Source: Vreelandella neptunia (GTDB lineage Bacteria > Pseudomonadota > Gammaproteobacteria > Pseudomonadales > Halomonadaceae). From it: a stretch of 64,000 nt of DNA. The position numbers and the translations under genes were made by a program. How positions within the stretch are numbered: the stretch's first letter is position 1; each line of letters starts with the position of its first letter. The notes under the pieces are model-generated. The model had not been told where the DNA came from, did not search any database, and saw only the letters and a list, made by a program, of their open reading frames with translations. The DNA is taken from positions 620,001 through 684,000 of the forward strand of contig NZ_CP140255.1 of the NCBI RefSeq assembly GCF_034479615.1, written 5' to 3'. Of this stretch, positions 9,267-24,958 are shown piece after piece.

Positions 9267-11327
9267 ATGGCAGTTACAGCTTGGCGAATCACTTTCTACA
9301 TGGCCATGGCCGCACTATGCTCACTGTTGCCCTCAATGGCGGCTGCCTCGGTGCTGACAGATATTGGCGTTCAGCCCGCCGAGAACGGTGGTGCTCACCT
9401 TGACCTGCGTTTCACCGGTGGCGTGCCTGAGTTACGCAGCTACCGATTGGACTCCCCTCCTCGAGTGACGCTGGATTTGGCAGCAACCCAAAGTGGACTA
9501 TCCAATCGGCGCATTAATGTTAACAACCTCGGTATCGAGCAAATTACCGCTCTGGAGGGCAGTGGCCGCACGCGTTTGGTGGTCAATCTCCGCGAATCGC
9601 AGACGTTCACATCCAGCGTGCTGGGTGATCGTCTACGTATTACCTTTGCTTCAGGTGCCAATCGCTCGCTTAGCCCTTCTCCCAGCATCGCTTCAGCGGG
9701 ACTTGAAACCGACGAAGGGCCGCAGATTGAGAATATTGACTTTCGTCGTGGTGAAGACGGCGCCGGACGGTTGATAGTGACCTTTGATCGCGAAGGCGTC
9801 GAGGCGAACGTGCGAGAAGGCGGCCCCGATCAAGTGATGGTGGATCTGCGCGATGTGGCGATTCCAGACTCGCTTAACCAAGTCTACGATGTCACCGATT
9901 TCGCCACCCCCATCACACGGATTACGCCCCGTGCCCGCCAGGATGCCACGCAGCTAGCAATCGCTACCCAGGGCGCTTATGCGATGATCTCCTCGCAAAG
10001 TGGGCGCACCCTGACCGTAGAAGTGCAGCCCGCCAGTCAGGAGGCGCAACCCTCTCAGGCAACCGGAGAGCGCTTCACCGGCGAGCGGCTGAGCCTTAAT
10101 TTTCAGGACATCGAAGTACGCTCGGTGCTAGCGACGCTGGCTGAATTTACCGGGCTAAATTTAGTCGCCAGCGACAGCGTAACGGGGCGTGTAACGCTCA
10201 ATTTAAATGATGTGCCCTGGGATCAGGCGCTTGAGCTGATTCTGCAAAGCCAGGGGCTATCGAGTCGAGAGCAGGGCAATGTGATTGTGGTGGCGCCCGC
10301 TAGTGAGCTGGCCGAGTTGGAGCGCCAGGAGTTAGAGGCGCGCAACCAGCGTGAGACGCTCTCGCCCCTGGTCACCGAGTTTATCGAGATCAAATATGCG
10401 CGGGCTGAAGATTTAGCTCAGTTGCTGCGCGGGGGCGACGGTGACGGTTTTGGTCTGCTCACCGAGCGGGGGCGCGTCAGCATTGATAACCGGACTAATA
10501 CGTTGCTGGTGCAAGATACCGCTGATCAAGTGCGCGATATTGCCCGTACCATTGACCGTCTGGATGTTGCCGTTCGGCAGGTACAGATTGAGGCACGCAT
10601 TGTCATTGCGAGGGACACTGCTTCCCGTGAGCTGGGTATTAACTGGGGTATGTCGAGTACCCGCGGCTTTCAGGAGGGGGAAGACGGCACCTTCAGCCGA
10701 CGTGATATCAACCCCGATGGCATCAACCGGGCGCAGGGCGGCTTAGCGGTGGATTTAGGCGCTGCCACAGGGCCGGGCACCGGCTTTAGCTTTGGCTATT
10801 TATCCGGCGATATCCTGTTGGATTTAGAGCTGCGCGCACTGGAAAGCGAAGGTAAAAGCCAGACTATTTCTCAGCCTAGAATTATTACCGCCAATCAACG
10901 TACCGCCAAAATTAGCCAGGGTGAAGAGCGTGCCTTCCAGAGTGTGGATGGCAACGACAATCCGGATACCGAGTTCAAAGAGGCCGAACTTTCGTTGGAA
11001 GTTACCCCGCAGATTACCCCGGATAACCGCATTATTATGGATCTGGTGATCAAAAATGACAGCTTCCGTGAATCGGAGTTTGGCGGTGAACCGCCGATTG
11101 ATACCAACCAGATTGAGACCCAGGTGTTGGTAGATAACGGCCAAACGGTGGTGTTAGGCGGAATTTTGACCACCGAAGAGCTACGCCAAATCGCCAAAAC
11201 ACCGCTTTTGGGTGATATTCCTTTGCTCGGTAGACTGTTTCGCTATACCGAAGAGAGCAATGAAAAGGTAGAGTTGTTAGTCTTTATTACTCCACGACTC
11301 CTAGACGATGGCTTAACGGTTCGCTGA
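9267..11327 (+). CDS. pilQ: Type IV pilus secretin PilQ
   Basis: Outer-membrane secretin through which the pilus fibre passes. 686 aa: a signal peptide (about 1-27), two AMIN peptidoglycan-binding domains (about 30-130 and 150-245), an STN/N0 domain ([24 protein letters not shown], about 275 onward), an N1/NolW domain, then the secretin core with [15 protein letters not shown] sequence near the end ([16 protein letters not shown]) and [11 protein letters not shown] at the C-terminus. Its stop codon overlaps the aroK ATG (TGATG), which ties pilus and aromatic biosynthesis genes in one transcript, as in other gammaproteobacteria. Confidence 0.96.
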   Translation: MAVTAWRITFYMAMAALCSLLPSMAAASVLTDIGVQPAENGGAHLDLRFTGGVPELRSYRLDSPPRVTLDLAATQSGLSNRRINVNNLGIEQITALEGSGRTRLVVNLRESQTFTSSVLGDRLRITFASGANRSLSPSPSIASAGLETDEGPQIENIDFRRGEDGAGRLIVTFDREGVEANVREGGPDQVMVDLRDVAIPDSLNQVYDVTDFATPITRITPRARQDATQLAIATQGAYAMISSQSGRTLTVEVQPASQEAQPSQATGERFTGERLSLNFQDIEVRSVLATLAEFTGLNLVASDSVTGRVTLNLNDVPWDQALELILQSQGLSSREQGNVIVVAPASELAELERQELEARNQRETLSPLVTEFIEIKYARAEDLAQLLRGGDGDGFGLLTERGRVSIDNRTNTLLVQDTADQVRDIARTIDRLDVAVRQVQIEARIVIARDTASRELGINWGMSSTRGFQEGEDGTFSRRDINPDGINRAQGGLAVDLGAATGPGTGFSFGYLSGDILLDLELRALESEGKSQTISQPRIITANQRTAKISQGEERAFQSVDGNDNPDTEFKEAELSLEVTPQITPDNRIIMDLVIKNDSFRESEFGGEPPIDTNQIETQVLVDNGQTVVLGGILTTEELRQIAKTPLLGDIPLLGRLFRYTEESNEKVELLVFITPRLLDDGLTVR

Positions 11328-11905
11328 TGCAGGATTTACCCAATTTATTTCTCATAGGCCCCATGGGGGCTGGCAAAAGCACTATTGGTCGCCTATTGGC
11401 GGCTGAGCTTGCGCGCCCGTTTTACGACAGTGACCACGCCATCCAAGACCGCTGCGGGGCAGATATCCCGTGGATTTTTGATGTCGAGGGCGAGCAGGGC
11501 TTTCGCCTGCGGGAAATTCATATGATCGATGAATTAACCCGGCTCTCACCGGTCGTCGTCGCCACTGGCGGCGGTGCGGTGCTCCGTGAAGAGAATCGCC
11601 GCGCACTGCGCGAGCGTGGCACGGTGGTGTATCTGCTGACCACCGTCGACCAGCAGCTCAAACGGACAGCGAAAGATCGCAACCGGCCGCTATTGCAGTG
11701 TGCCAACCGCGAGCAGGTGCTTAACGATATGTTTGCCCAGCGCGACCCGCTCTATCGCGCCACCTCGGATATTGCCGTGCGCACCGACCGGCGCAGCCCG
11801 CGAGCGGTGGTCAATGAAATTCTGCGCCGGGTGCATCGCCTGGTGGATCCACTCGAGCCCTCATCGTCATCGGCTGGAACGTTTAACCATAAGGTATCGC
11901 AATGA
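11327..11905 (+). CDS. aroK: Shikimate kinase
   Basis: Phosphorylates shikimate at the 3-OH with ATP, the fifth step of the shikimate pathway. 192 aa. Walker [13 protein letters not shown] (about residues 11-22), substrate-binding [20 protein letters not shown] and the glycine-rich [13 protein letters not shown] motif are all present, as is the LID arginine in RNRPLL. It overlaps pilQ by one base and aroB by four. Confidence 0.96.
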   Translation: MQDLPNLFLIGPMGAGKSTIGRLLAAELARPFYDSDHAIQDRCGADIPWIFDVEGEQGFRLREIHMIDELTRLSPVVVATGGGAVLREENRRALRERGTVVYLLTTVDQQLKRTAKDRNRPLLQCANREQVLNDMFAQRDPLYRATSDIAVRTDRRSPRAVVNEILRRVHRLVDPLEPSSSSAGTFNHKVSQ

Positions 11906-13008
11906 CCTCGACTGCCAGCGCGCAACGCACCCTTCATGTTGCTTTAGACGAGCGCAGCTACCCGATTCATATTGGCACCGCGCTAATGGGGCGTGCCGAA
12001 ATGCTGACGCCTTATCTGGCCGGCCAGCAGGTGATGGTGGTGACCAACGAAACCATCGCACCGCTCTACCTGGAAAAGCTCTGCGCTAGCCTGCCGGATC
12101 ATCTGGAAGTGCGCACCGTCGTGCTACCGGATGGCGAGCAGTATAAAACCATCGAGCAGGTCAGCCGTATTTGGGATGCGCTGCTAGAGGCCGGTTTTAA
12201 CCGCCGCTGCACCCTGATCGCCTTAGGCGGCGGGGTGATTGGCGATATGGTCGGCTACGCTGCCGCTTCCTATCAGCGCGGCGTGGCGTTTATCCAAGTA
12301 CCCACCACGCTGCTTTCCCAGGTGGACTCATCGGTAGGCGGTAAAACCGGCGTTAACCATCCGCTGGGTAAAAACATGATTGGCGCCTTCTGGCAGCCCA
12401 AAGCCGTGCTGGTGGATATTGATACGCTGAAGAGCCTGCCCCGTCGCGAGCTCTCCGCTGGTCTTGCCGAGGTTATAAAGTACGGCTTGATCCGCGACGA
12501 AGCGTTTCTAAGCTGGCTGGAAGCCAACATGGCGGCACTGCTCAACGTGGAGCCTGAGGTCGTCGCAGAAGCCATTGCGCGCAGTTGCCAAATCAAAGCA
12601 GACATTGTCGCCGAAGATGAGACCGAACAGGGCGTCCGTGCGCTGCTCAATCTGGGCCACACCTTTGGCCATGCCATTGAGGCGCATCAGGGCTACGGCA
12701 ACTGGCTACACGGCGAAGCCGTGGGCGCGGGCATGGCCATGGCGGCAACGCTTTCCCGGCGCTTGGGCTGGCTCACCGATGCAGCGCTAGCACGTAGCCT
12801 GGCGGTGATCGAGAGCGCCGAGCTGCCGCTAGCGGCACCGGCGAATATGACCAGCGATGACTTTTTAACCCGCATGCGGCTGGATAAAAAAAATACCGGT
12901 ACTCGGCTGCGCCTAGTGCTGCTTACCGCCCTGGGTGATGCCTGCGTCAGCGATGCAACGCCCGTTAGTGTTCTTCGCACGTTGCTTAACGATTATCCGC
13001 GCTGCTGA
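11902..13008 (+). CDS. aroB: 3-dehydroquinate synthase
   Basis: Converts DAHP to 3-dehydroquinate using NAD+ and a divalent metal, the second step of the shikimate pathway. 368 aa. The NAD-binding loop [19 protein letters not shown] (about residues 112-130), the [13 protein letters not shown] substrate loop and metal ligands in GLAEVIKYG and [12 protein letters not shown] are visible. Last gene of the pilus-aro operon; the ATG overlaps the aroK stop. Confidence 0.97.
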   Translation: MTSTASAQRTLHVALDERSYPIHIGTALMGRAEMLTPYLAGQQVMVVTNETIAPLYLEKLCASLPDHLEVRTVVLPDGEQYKTIEQVSRIWDALLEAGFNRRCTLIALGGGVIGDMVGYAAASYQRGVAFIQVPTTLLSQVDSSVGGKTGVNHPLGKNMIGAFWQPKAVLVDIDTLKSLPRRELSAGLAEVIKYGLIRDEAFLSWLEANMAALLNVEPEVVAEAIARSCQIKADIVAEDETEQGVRALLNLGHTFGHAIEAHQGYGNWLHGEAVGAGMAMAATLSRRLGWLTDAALARSLAVIESAELPLAAPANMTSDDFLTRMRLDKKNTGTRLRLVLLTALGDACVSDATPVSVLRTLLNDYPRC

Positions 13009-13551
13009 GAGGCAACCTAATCCTTTCAAAAATCTCTTCATCAGGCTCGGTTATTGCAAACCCCGTCAGCAAAACCTAGTCAGCGATACCGTCCAAGAAA
13101 CCGCTTCTTACGTTGAGTGGTTTCATTGGGCGGTTTTTTATTCGCTCGGCTACATCGTGAGCCCATTTGTCGAACACTGTTTTATATAATCCGTATGCCT
13201 TATGCGCTATCGGCATGGGTTTGTGGACGCCATTTAGACTAAAGTTTAATGGAAAATAAAAAGCGTTAAAATAGCGTTTTACCATACTACAAGTGGTTGA
13301 AGTATATATATTTTTTCCTTGGGTGAGGGTGCAAATACAGGATTTGAAAAGAGTTTCTCTAACGATGTGGGCGCCAAGAGATTGCGCAAAGTGGTTAGCA
13401 ATCGCTATGCTGACCGGCCATTTTGTTGCGGCAGCGAACGTGGGAAGTACCCCATTCTGGGCAGGTTATAAGCACTATAAAAAAAGCGAAACCGTCCTTT
13501 ATACCATAAGCACGCTGCTAAAAAAATACGCTGACTAGTAGAGGCACGCCC
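13009..13551. other. AT-rich intergenic region between aroB and gltB, no supported gene
   Basis: This 543-base gap has no convincing gene. A possible terminator sits near the start (13098-13140). The rest is AT-rich and presumably carries the gltB promoter. One ORF (13293-13538, GTG start, 81 codons) resembles no family I know and has no good ribosome binding site. In Pseudomonas and many relatives a SPOR-domain (DamX-like) gene occupies this place; no SPOR or ATPase sequence is visible here. Confidence 0.6.
13098..13140 (+). terminator. Possible terminator after aroB
   Basis: AAACCGC (13098-13104) pairs with GCGGTTT (13130-13136) and the sequence runs on as T6. The 25-base loop contains a competing pairing, GAAACC (13097-13102) with GGTTTC (13119-13124), which would exclude the terminator stem. 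The long loop makes this weaker than the other terminators in the window. Confidence 0.5.
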
Positions 13552-16500
13552 ATGAATAGAGGTCTTCACCAGCCTGGCGAGTTTCGCGATAACTGTGGTT
13601 TTGGCCTGATTGCCCATATGGAAGGCCAGGCTAGCCATGATTTGCTGAAAACTGCCATTGAATCCCTGACCTGCATGACCCACCGGGGTGGTATCGCTGC
13701 CGACGGCAAGACCGGCGATGGCTGCGGTCTGCTGTTGAAAATGCCCACCCCGTTTATGCAGGCGCTGGCCAAAGAGGCGTTTGATGCTGAGCTTGGCGAA
13801 CGCTTTGCTGTGGGTGTGGTGTTTCTACCCAACGATGATGCCCGTGAAGCGCATGCCCGCGATATCCTGACGGGCGAGCTGGAAGCACGTGGGCTGAACG
13901 TGGTTGGCTGGCGTGATGTGCCCACCGATTCCAGCGTGTGCGGCCCCATGGCGCTGGACTGCCTGCCGCGTATTCGCCAGCTGTTTGTGCAGCCAGGCGA
14001 GGGCGAACACTTCGATGTTGACCTGTTTATGGCCCGCCGCCGCGCCGAGCAGGCGCTGCGCGATGAAGAAGACTTCTACGTCGCCTCACTGTCGTCAGAA
14101 GTGGTCTCTTATAAAGGTCTGGTGATGCCGGAAGACCTGCCGGCGTTTTATCAGGACTTGAATGACCCGCGCCTGGAAACCGCTATTTGCGTGTTCCACC
14201 AGCGCTTCTCGACCAATACCGCGCCGCGCTGGCCACTGGCGCAGCCGTTCCGCCTTTTGGCCCACAACGGTGAGATCAACACCATTGAAGCCAACCGCGG
14301 CTGGGCGAACTCGCGAAAAGCCAATTTCGTTAACGACCGCCTGCCGGACATCGCTGAGCTGGACGAAATCGTCAACACCACCGGCTCCGACTCCTCCAGT
14401 ATGGACAACATGCTGGAAGTGCTGCTGACCGGCGGTATGGAGCTGCACCGCGCAGTACGCATGATGGTGCCGCCCGCCTGGCAGAACGTCGAAACCATGG
14501 ACGCCGAGCTACGCGCCTTCTACGAATACAACTCCATGCATATGGAGCCGTGGGACGGCCCGGCGGGCGTGGTGATGACCGACGGACGTCAAGCGGTGTG
14601 TATGCTCGACCGTAACGGCCTGCGCCCGGCGCGCTGGGTAATTACCAAGAATGGCTACATTACCCTGGCCTCTGAAATCGGCACCTACGGCTATAAGCCG
14701 GAAGACGTAGTTGCCAAAGGCCGTGTAGGTCCTGGCCAAATGCTCGCCGTGGATACCGAAACCGGCGAAGTGCTGCATACCACGGATATAGATGAACGGC
14801 TGAAGTCTGCTTATCCCTATAAGCGTTGGCTTAAGCAGGAGGCGAACTATTTAGAGTCGGCGCTGACCGAGCTGGCGCGTTTCCAAACCATGGATACCGA
14901 TTCGCTCAACGTGCAGCAGAAATTGTTCCAGGTTAGCTTCGAAGAGCGTGACCAGGTGCTGCGTCCGCTGGCGGAAAGCGGCCAGGAAGCCGTTGGTTCC
15001 ATGGGCGACGATACGCCCATGGCGGTGCTTTCAAGCCGACCGCGCCTGCTGACGGACTTCTTCCGTCAGAAATTTGCCCAGGTCACTAACCCGCCCATCG
15101 ACCCGCTGCGCGAAGCGATCGTCATGTCGCTGGAAACCTGCTGTGGCGCCGAGCTTAACGTCTTTAAAGCGACGCCTGAGCACGCCCACCGCTTGATCTT
15201 GACCACGCCGGTACTGTCGCCACGCAAATTTACCGCCCTGGTTAGCCAGGACGATCCGGCGTTTGCCAGCTATACGCTGTCGTTGGGATACGACCCTGAG
15301 CAGCAGAGTCTGCATCAAGCGCTAAAAGCGCTGTGTGAAGAAGCCGAAGCTCAGGTGCGCGCCGGTAAAGTCATTCTGGTGCTCACTGACGCTGAACTGA
15401 CGAAAGGGCTGATTCCCATTCAGGCCGCCCTGGCCGTGGGCGCCGTGCACTCTCACTTGGGCCGGTTGGCGCTTCGCCCCAACGCTAACATTGTGGTGGA
15501 AACCGGCTACGCTCGTGATGCCCACCAAATGGCCGTGCTGTTTGGCGTGGGCGCCACGGCGGTTTATCCGTGGCTCGCCTATCAGGTCATGGCGGATATG
15601 CACCGCACAGGCGAACTGACCGGTAACCCGGCGGACGGTCGTGAGAACTACCGTAAAGGCCTGCAGAAAGGTCTGTTCAAGATCCTGTCTAAAATGGGTA
15701 TCTCGACGCTGGCTTCTTATCGCGGGTCGATGCTGTTTGAAGCCGTGGGCTTGGCAGATGAAGTGATGGATCTGTGCTTTGTCGGTATGGCTTCGCGCAT
15801 TCAGGGCGCCGGTTTTGCCGAGCTGCAGATGCAGCAGGCGCTGCTGGCTAAAGATGCCTGGATTCCCCGTAAAGGCATCTCCCAGGGCGGCATGTTCAAG
15901 TATGTTCACGGCCACGAGTACCACGCCTACAACCCCGATGTAGTGATGTCGCTGCAGGCGGCGGTTCAGGAAGGCAGCTATACCAAGTGGAAGAAGTTTG
16001 CCCAGCTGGTGAACGAGCGTCCGGTGGCCACCATTCGTGACCTGCTCAAGCTCAAGCCTGCTGAGACACCGATTGCGCTGGATGAAGTAGAGCCGGTTGA
16101 AGATCTGCTGCCGCGCTTTGATAGCGCCGGTATGTCCCTGGGCGCGCTATCGCCAGAAGCCCACGAAGCGCTGGCCCAGGCCATGAACGAAGCGGGCGGC
16201 CGCTCAAACTCTGGTGAAGGCGGCGAAGACCCGTCGCGCTACGGCACTATCCGTAGCTCTAAAATCAAGCAGATCGCCTCCGGCCGCTTTGGCGTCACCC
16301 CGGCGTACTTGGTCAATGCGGAAGTGCTGCAGATCAAGGTTGCCCAGGGTGCTAAACCCGGCGAAGGCGGTCAGTTGCCCGGCGGTAAGGTAAACCAGCT
16401 GATTGCACGGCTGCGCTACGCGGTACCCGGTGTGACGCTGATTTCACCGCCGCCGCACCACGATATTTACTCTATCGAGGATTTGGCTCAGCTGATTTTT

Positions 16501-17994
16501 GACCTTAAGCAGGTCAATCCGGATGCCCAGGTGTCGGTGAAGCTGGTCTCCGAGCCGGGGATCGGCACGATCGCCACCGGTGTGGCCAAGGCCTACGCGG
16601 ATCTGATTACCGTGTCTGGCTACGATGGCGGCACCGCGGCGAGCCCGCTGACCTCGATCAAGCACGCCGGTTCGCCCTGGGAGTTGGGGCTGCCGGAAGT
16701 GCACCAGGCGCTGCGTATCAACGGCCTGCGCGACAAAATTCGCCTGCAGACCGACGGCGGTCTGAAAACCGGCCTGGATGTAGTGAAAGCGGCGATTCTG
16801 GGCGCTGAAAGCTTCGGCTTCGGCACCGCGCCCATGGTGGCATTGGGCTGTAAGTACCTGCGTATCTGTCACCTCAACAACTGTGCCACCGGTGTCGCCA
16901 CTCAGGATGATTTCCTGCGCGGCGAGCACTTCCGCGGTACGGTGGACATGGTCAAAAACTACTTCCGTTTTATCGCCGAAGAAGTGCGTGAGCTGATGGC
17001 GGCGCTGGGTGTGCGCAAACTCACCGACCTGATCGGGCGTACCGATCTGCTGGAAGTACTGGAAGGCAATACCGCTTCCCAGCGCAAGCTCGATCTAACG
17101 CCGTTGCTGGCTAATGACTTTGTACCTAAAGATGCGCCGCAGTTCTGCAAGGTCAGCCGTAATGTGCCTCACGACCCGGGCGCTAAAAACAAAGAGGTGC
17201 TGGCGGCGCTGAAAGATGCTATCGAAAGCCAGTCGGGCGGTGAGTTTGATTTCACCATTACCAACTGTGACCGCAGCGTGGGCGCACTCACCTCGGGTGC
17301 CATTGCCAAACGCTACGGTGAAGAGGGGCTGGAAGCGGCGCCGGTCACGGCTAATTTCGTCGGCGTGGCGGGGCAGAGCTTCGGGGTATGGAATGCTCGG
17401 GGTCTGAATCTTTTCCTGGAAGGCGACGCCAACGACTACGTCGGCAAGGGCATGAACGGCGGCAGTATTGTGATTGTGCCGCCCAAAGTGAGTCAGTTCG
17501 AGAGCCATAAAACGGCCATTATCGGCAACACCTGTCTGTACGGTGCCACCGGCGGGACGCTGTTCGCCGCCGGCACTGCGGGTGAGCGCTTTGCGGTACG
17601 TAACTCCGGCGCTTCAGCGGTGATTGAAGGCGCAGGCGACCACTGCTGCGAATATATGACCGGCGGCTTGGTCTGTGTGCTGGGAGAGACCGGAGTCAAC
17701 TTCGGCGCGGGCATGACCGGTGGGTTTGCCTATGTGTTGGATGAAGAGCGCACCTTCGTGGACAAGTACAACCACGAGCTGGTCGAGATCCACCGCGTTA
17801 ACACGGAGGCAATGGAGGCGTATCGTCGTCACCTGCGTGAAATGATCGAAGCCTATGTGGCCGCGACGGGTTCCGCGCGTGGGGCGGCTATTTTGGAAGA
17901 CTTCAGCGACTATGCGCGCCACTTCTGGCTGGTTAAGCCAAAAGCGGCCAGCTTGGGTAGTTTGCTGGATCAGTCTCGGCGTCAGCCGGAATAA
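13552..17994 (+). CDS. gltB: Glutamate synthase (NADPH), large subunit
   Basis: Releases ammonia from glutamine and adds it to 2-oxoglutarate to make glutamate. 1480 aa. The class II glutaminase domain should start at Cys15 (in NCGFGLIAH) after removal of a short propeptide. A central domain, the FMN-binding synthase domain (from about 850, with [16 protein letters not shown]) and a C-terminal beta-helix GXGXG domain (about 1230-1440) follow. The 3Fe-4S cysteines are in [15 protein letters not shown] (starting about residue 1100). gltD follows after 36 bases; the two subunits form the functional enzyme. Confidence 0.97.
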   Translation: MNRGLHQPGEFRDNCGFGLIAHMEGQASHDLLKTAIESLTCMTHRGGIAADGKTGDGCGLLLKMPTPFMQALAKEAFDAELGERFAVGVVFLPNDDAREAHARDILTGELEARGLNVVGWRDVPTDSSVCGPMALDCLPRIRQLFVQPGEGEHFDVDLFMARRRAEQALRDEEDFYVASLSSEVVSYKGLVMPEDLPAFYQDLNDPRLETAICVFHQRFSTNTAPRWPLAQPFRLLAHNGEINTIEANRGWANSRKANFVNDRLPDIAELDEIVNTTGSDSSSMDNMLEVLLTGGMELHRAVRMMVPPAWQNVETMDAELRAFYEYNSMHMEPWDGPAGVVMTDGRQAVCMLDRNGLRPARWVITKNGYITLASEIGTYGYKPEDVVAKGRVGPGQMLAVDTETGEVLHTTDIDERLKSAYPYKRWLKQEANYLESALTELARFQTMDTDSLNVQQKLFQVSFEERDQVLRPLAESGQEAVGSMGDDTPMAVLSSRPRLLTDFFRQKFAQVTNPPIDPLREAIVMSLETCCGAELNVFKATPEHAHRLILTTPVLSPRKFTALVSQDDPAFASYTLSLGYDPEQQSLHQALKALCEEAEAQVRAGKVILVLTDAELTKGLIPIQAALAVGAVHSHLGRLALRPNANIVVETGYARDAHQMAVLFGVGATAVYPWLAYQVMADMHRTGELTGNPADGRENYRKGLQKGLFKILSKMGISTLASYRGSMLFEAVGLADEVMDLCFVGMASRIQGAGFAELQMQQALLAKDAWIPRKGISQGGMFKYVHGHEYHAYNPDVVMSLQAAVQEGSYTKWKKFAQLVNERPVATIRDLLKLKPAETPIALDEVEPVEDLLPRFDSAGMSLGALSPEAHEALAQAMNEAGGRSNSGEGGEDPSRYGTIRSSKIKQIASGRFGVTPAYLVNAEVLQIKVAQGAKPGEGGQLPGGKVNQLIARLRYAVPGVTLISPPPHHDIYSIEDLAQLIFDLKQVNPDAQVSVKLVSEPGIGTIATGVAKAYADLITVSGYDGGTAASPLTSIKHAGSPWELGLPEVHQALRINGLRDKIRLQTDGGLKTGLDVVKAAILGAESFGFGTAPMVALGCKYLRICHLNNCATGVATQDDFLRGEHFRGTVDMVKNYFRFIAEEVRELMAALGVRKLTDLIGRTDLLEVLEGNTASQRKLDLTPLLANDFVPKDAPQFCKVSRNVPHDPGAKNKEVLAALKDAIESQSGGEFDFTITNCDRSVGALTSGAIAKRYGEEGLEAAPVTANFVGVAGQSFGVWNARGLNLFLEGDANDYVGKGMNGGSIVIVPPKVSQFESHKTAIIGNTCLYGATGGTLFAAGTAGERFAVRNSGASAVIEGAGDHCCEYMTGGLVCVLGETGVNFGAGMTGGFAYVLDEERTFVDKYNHELVEIHRVNTEAMEAYRRHLREMIEAYVAATGSARGAAILEDFSDYARHFWLVKPKAASLGSLLDQSRRQPE

Positions 17995-19449
<1,455 letters not shown>

Positions 19450-19461
19450 ATCGGAGCAATG

Positions 19462-19779
19462 GGGTGCCTGCGGCACCCTTCGCCGAAATGTCGAACCACG
19501 CTGAAGCTCCCTCCCACAATTGCTGCAGGCACTTCTTAGTCTCACCAGGCTAAGGAATATTGTGGGAGGGCGCTTTAGCGCGCGATGGGTGCCGAAGGCA
19601 CCCCTTAATTTCATCGGGCTGGCAGCCCACACATTCGCGAGCTAAAGCTCCCTCCCACAAGGGCAACAAGCACCACCTGAGTCCCATCAGGATTCGAACT
19701 GAAGCTCCCACAAGGGCTGCAAGCACTCCTTACTCTCATCAGGCTCGGAACTATTGTGGGAGGGAGCTTTAGCTCGCGA
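19462..19779. repeat. REP-like palindromic repeat cluster 1
   Basis: The space between gltD and pyrG holds several copies, in both orientations, of a REP-type palindrome with core TGTGGGAGGGCGCTTTAGCG and a CGCGA end. Clear copies: 19561-19585 (plus), 19635-19660 (minus), 19754-19779 (plus); partial copies at 19506-19519 and 19701-19718. Small perfect hairpins GGGTGCC-loop-GGCACCC occur at 19462-19478 and 19587-19603. The head resembles Pseudomonas REP sequences (GTGGGAG...GCTCGCGA). No transposase of the RAYT type is in this window. Confidence 0.85.
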
Positions 19780-19890
19780 TTGACCTTTTATACAGGCGAG
19801 CCAATCGAAGAGTAGTTCAAATTGAGCCTTAGGTCGTAATCTGCTAGTCTGTCGACCCATCCTGGCGTGGCTTTCTGCCGTGCCTTCTGA

Positions 19891-22443
<2,553 letters not shown>

Positions 22444-22469
22444 GGCGTTATATTAATAATTTTATCTGA

Positions 22470-23780
<1,311 letters not shown>

Positions 23781-23813
23781 AACGTCGATATCGAGCGAAT
23801 TTTTAGAGGTGCT

Positions 23814-23853
23814 TGTAAGAGATGTCTCAAAATTTTGTAAGAGATATCTTACA
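23814..23853 (+). promoter_or_regulatory. GacA-type upstream activating sequence for the rsmZ-like RNA
   Basis: TGTAAGAGATATCTTACA at 23836-23853 is an exact match to the known GacA target TGTAAG-N6-CTTACA. A degenerate second copy (TGTAAG AGATGT CTCAAA) lies at 23814-23831, 22 bp away or about two helical turns. The perfect copy is roughly 170-190 bp upstream of the expected start of the GGA-rich RNA, the distance known from rsmZ in pseudomonads. The outer arms CGAGCGAAT (23792-23800) and ATTCGCTCG (23866-23874) also form an inverted repeat. Confidence 0.8.
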
Positions 23854-23950
23854 AATGCCGACGAGATTCGCTCGGTTTGGGGTAAGAAATAGCCTAATTT
23901 ACCACTAATTTAAATTTAATTTATTGTTTTTAAAGTACTTTTTGAAAATT

Positions 23951-23976
23951 GGCGAGTCGACTAGACTCGCCTTTTT
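23951..23976 (+). terminator. Rho-independent terminator, probably of eno
   Basis: GGCGAGTC (23951-23958) and GACTCGCC (23964-23971) form an 8-bp stem with a 5-base loop, followed by T5 and then GGATTTT. It lies between the GacA site and the small RNA promoter and would isolate the RNA gene from eno read-through. Confidence 0.85.
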
Positions 23977-24025
23977 GGATTTTGGCTTTGTTGAGAAGCC
24001 GCTGTGATATGCCACAATATACACA

Positions 24026-24193
24026 GGACAAGGGGAGGCAAGGACGCTTCAGTCAGGATGCAGCGGGATGTAGGCAGATGCGCCGGGTGATACAGTGAGG
24101 TAAGCCCCGGCAAGGAAGTCATCTGAGGAGGTTGATCCAGGGAGTGGTCAGAGGAAGTGCTTGGAGCGGGCGGCCTACGGGCCGCCTTTTTTT
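24026..24193 (+). ncRNA. rsmZ: RsmZ/CsrB-type regulatory small RNA
   Basis: Predicted RNA of about 170 nt that would sequester CsrA/RsmA. It contains about ten GGA motifs (in contexts such as CAGGAC, GGGGAG, AAGGAC, CAGGAT, AAGGAA, GAGGAG, CAGGGAG and GAGGAA) and ends in a strong terminator (24169-24193). A GacA site lies upstream at 23836-23853. Its neighbour is fdxA, as for rsmZ of Pseudomonas aeruginosa, which sits beside fdxA. Strand, terminator and GGA density are directly visible. The 5' end is approximate: a weak -35 (TTGAGA, 23991-23996) and AT-rich -10 candidates (24013-24023) suggest a start near 24026-24030. The target gene csrA is at 34220-34408. Confidence 0.82.
24169..24193 (+). 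terminator. Terminator of the RsmZ-like RNA
   Basis: GGCGGCC (24169-24175), loop TACG, GGCCGCC (24180-24186), then T7. A compact GC-rich stem with a uridine run, typical of small RNA 3' ends. Confidence 0.92.
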
Positions 24194-24240
24194 GTCCGTA
24201 ATTTGGCGGCACATCTTTGACGCGGTACTTTCGATGTCAC

Positions 24241-24280
24241 AAAAAAACCAACGCAGTTTTTAACAACAAGCGTTGGTTTT
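24241..24280 (-). terminator. Terminator of fdxA
   Basis: AAAACCAACGC (24244-24254) and GCGTTGGTTTT (24270-24280) make an 11-bp stem. On the minus strand it is followed by U7 (A run at 24241-24247), about 65 bases after the fdxA stop. It may also act on the plus strand as a back-up for the small RNA. Confidence 0.8.
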
Positions 24281-24344
24281 AAAGGTGGTTTTTAAAGAGA
24301 GCCTTTAAAAAGAGCGATGTGCTGATGTTAAATCGTCGCAGCGT

Positions 24345-24668
24345 TTAGCGCTCTAATTTCTCAAGCTTCCCGGGCTTGCCATCCCACTCTTCGGCGTCTG
24401 GCAGCGGATCTTTTCGCTCGGCTATGTTCGGCCATACTTCGGCCATCTCAGCGTTAATCTCGATAAAGGCCTCCTGCCCATCCGGCAGCTCATCCTCGGA
24501 GAATATCGCCTCGGCGGGGCACTCGGGCTCACACAGCGCGCAGTCGATACACTCGTCAGGATGAATGACCAGGAAGTTCGGGCCCTCGTAGAAACAGTCG
24601 ACCGGGCAGACTTCCACACAGTCGGTGTATTTGCACTGGATGCAGTTCTCGGTAACGACAAACGTCAT
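24345..24668 (-). CDS. fdxA: Seven-iron ferredoxin FdxA
   Basis: Small cytoplasmic electron carrier with one 3Fe-4S and one 4Fe-4S cluster. 107 aa. Cysteines sit in [18 protein letters not shown] (from residue 9) and in [12 protein letters not shown] (about residues 40-51). The C-terminal extension after residue 60 is typical of the Azotobacter/Pseudomonas FdI-type proteins. Strongly acidic. Its physiological partner is not shown by context. It lies between mutS and the rsmZ-like RNA. Confidence 0.95.
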   Translation of the reverse strand: MTFVVTENCIQCKYTDCVEVCPVDCFYEGPNFLVIHPDECIDCALCEPECPAEAIFSEDELPDGQEAFIEINAEMAEVWPNIAERKDPLPDAEEWDGKPGKLEKLER

Positions 24669-24958
24669 CTTGCTATCCCTCTTGCAGGGCCGGGTAACTC
24701 CCAGCCATGGTCAATCGTGAATGGTTATAAATCAGCCGTTTTTTATAAGCTAAAAGTTTGAGCGACATTCTAGAGGTGCGCCTACCTGGCGGCAAGCGCC
24801 ATCTGAATCCAGTTGGTAGCAATGCCAGTACAGGCTTCCGCGAGGGCGCCGTGAGCCCCACCGTGGGCGCTACTTTAAACGGCTCTGTCGAAAGACCCTC
24901 GCTTCAACCTGCCCTGATACCTGAATCTCACTTATCGCCTTTCATGCTATAAGCACCA

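Noticed and set aside
13293..13538. Plus-strand 81-codon frame before gltB
   Set aside because: GTG start without ribosome binding site, AT-rich, no family resemblance; likely chance in the gltB leader.
15322..15924. 200-codon open frame antisense to gltB
   Set aside because: Shadow of gltB codon usage; no start signal or recognisable domain.
19462..19779. CRISPR array
   Set aside because: Repeats alternate in orientation, are palindromic and irregularly spaced, and there are no cas genes; this is REP-like.
23961..24212. Minus-strand 83-codon frame across the small RNA
   Set aside because: Runs through the terminator and GGA-rich RNA on the opposite strand, Pro/Ser-rich without family; not a credible gene.
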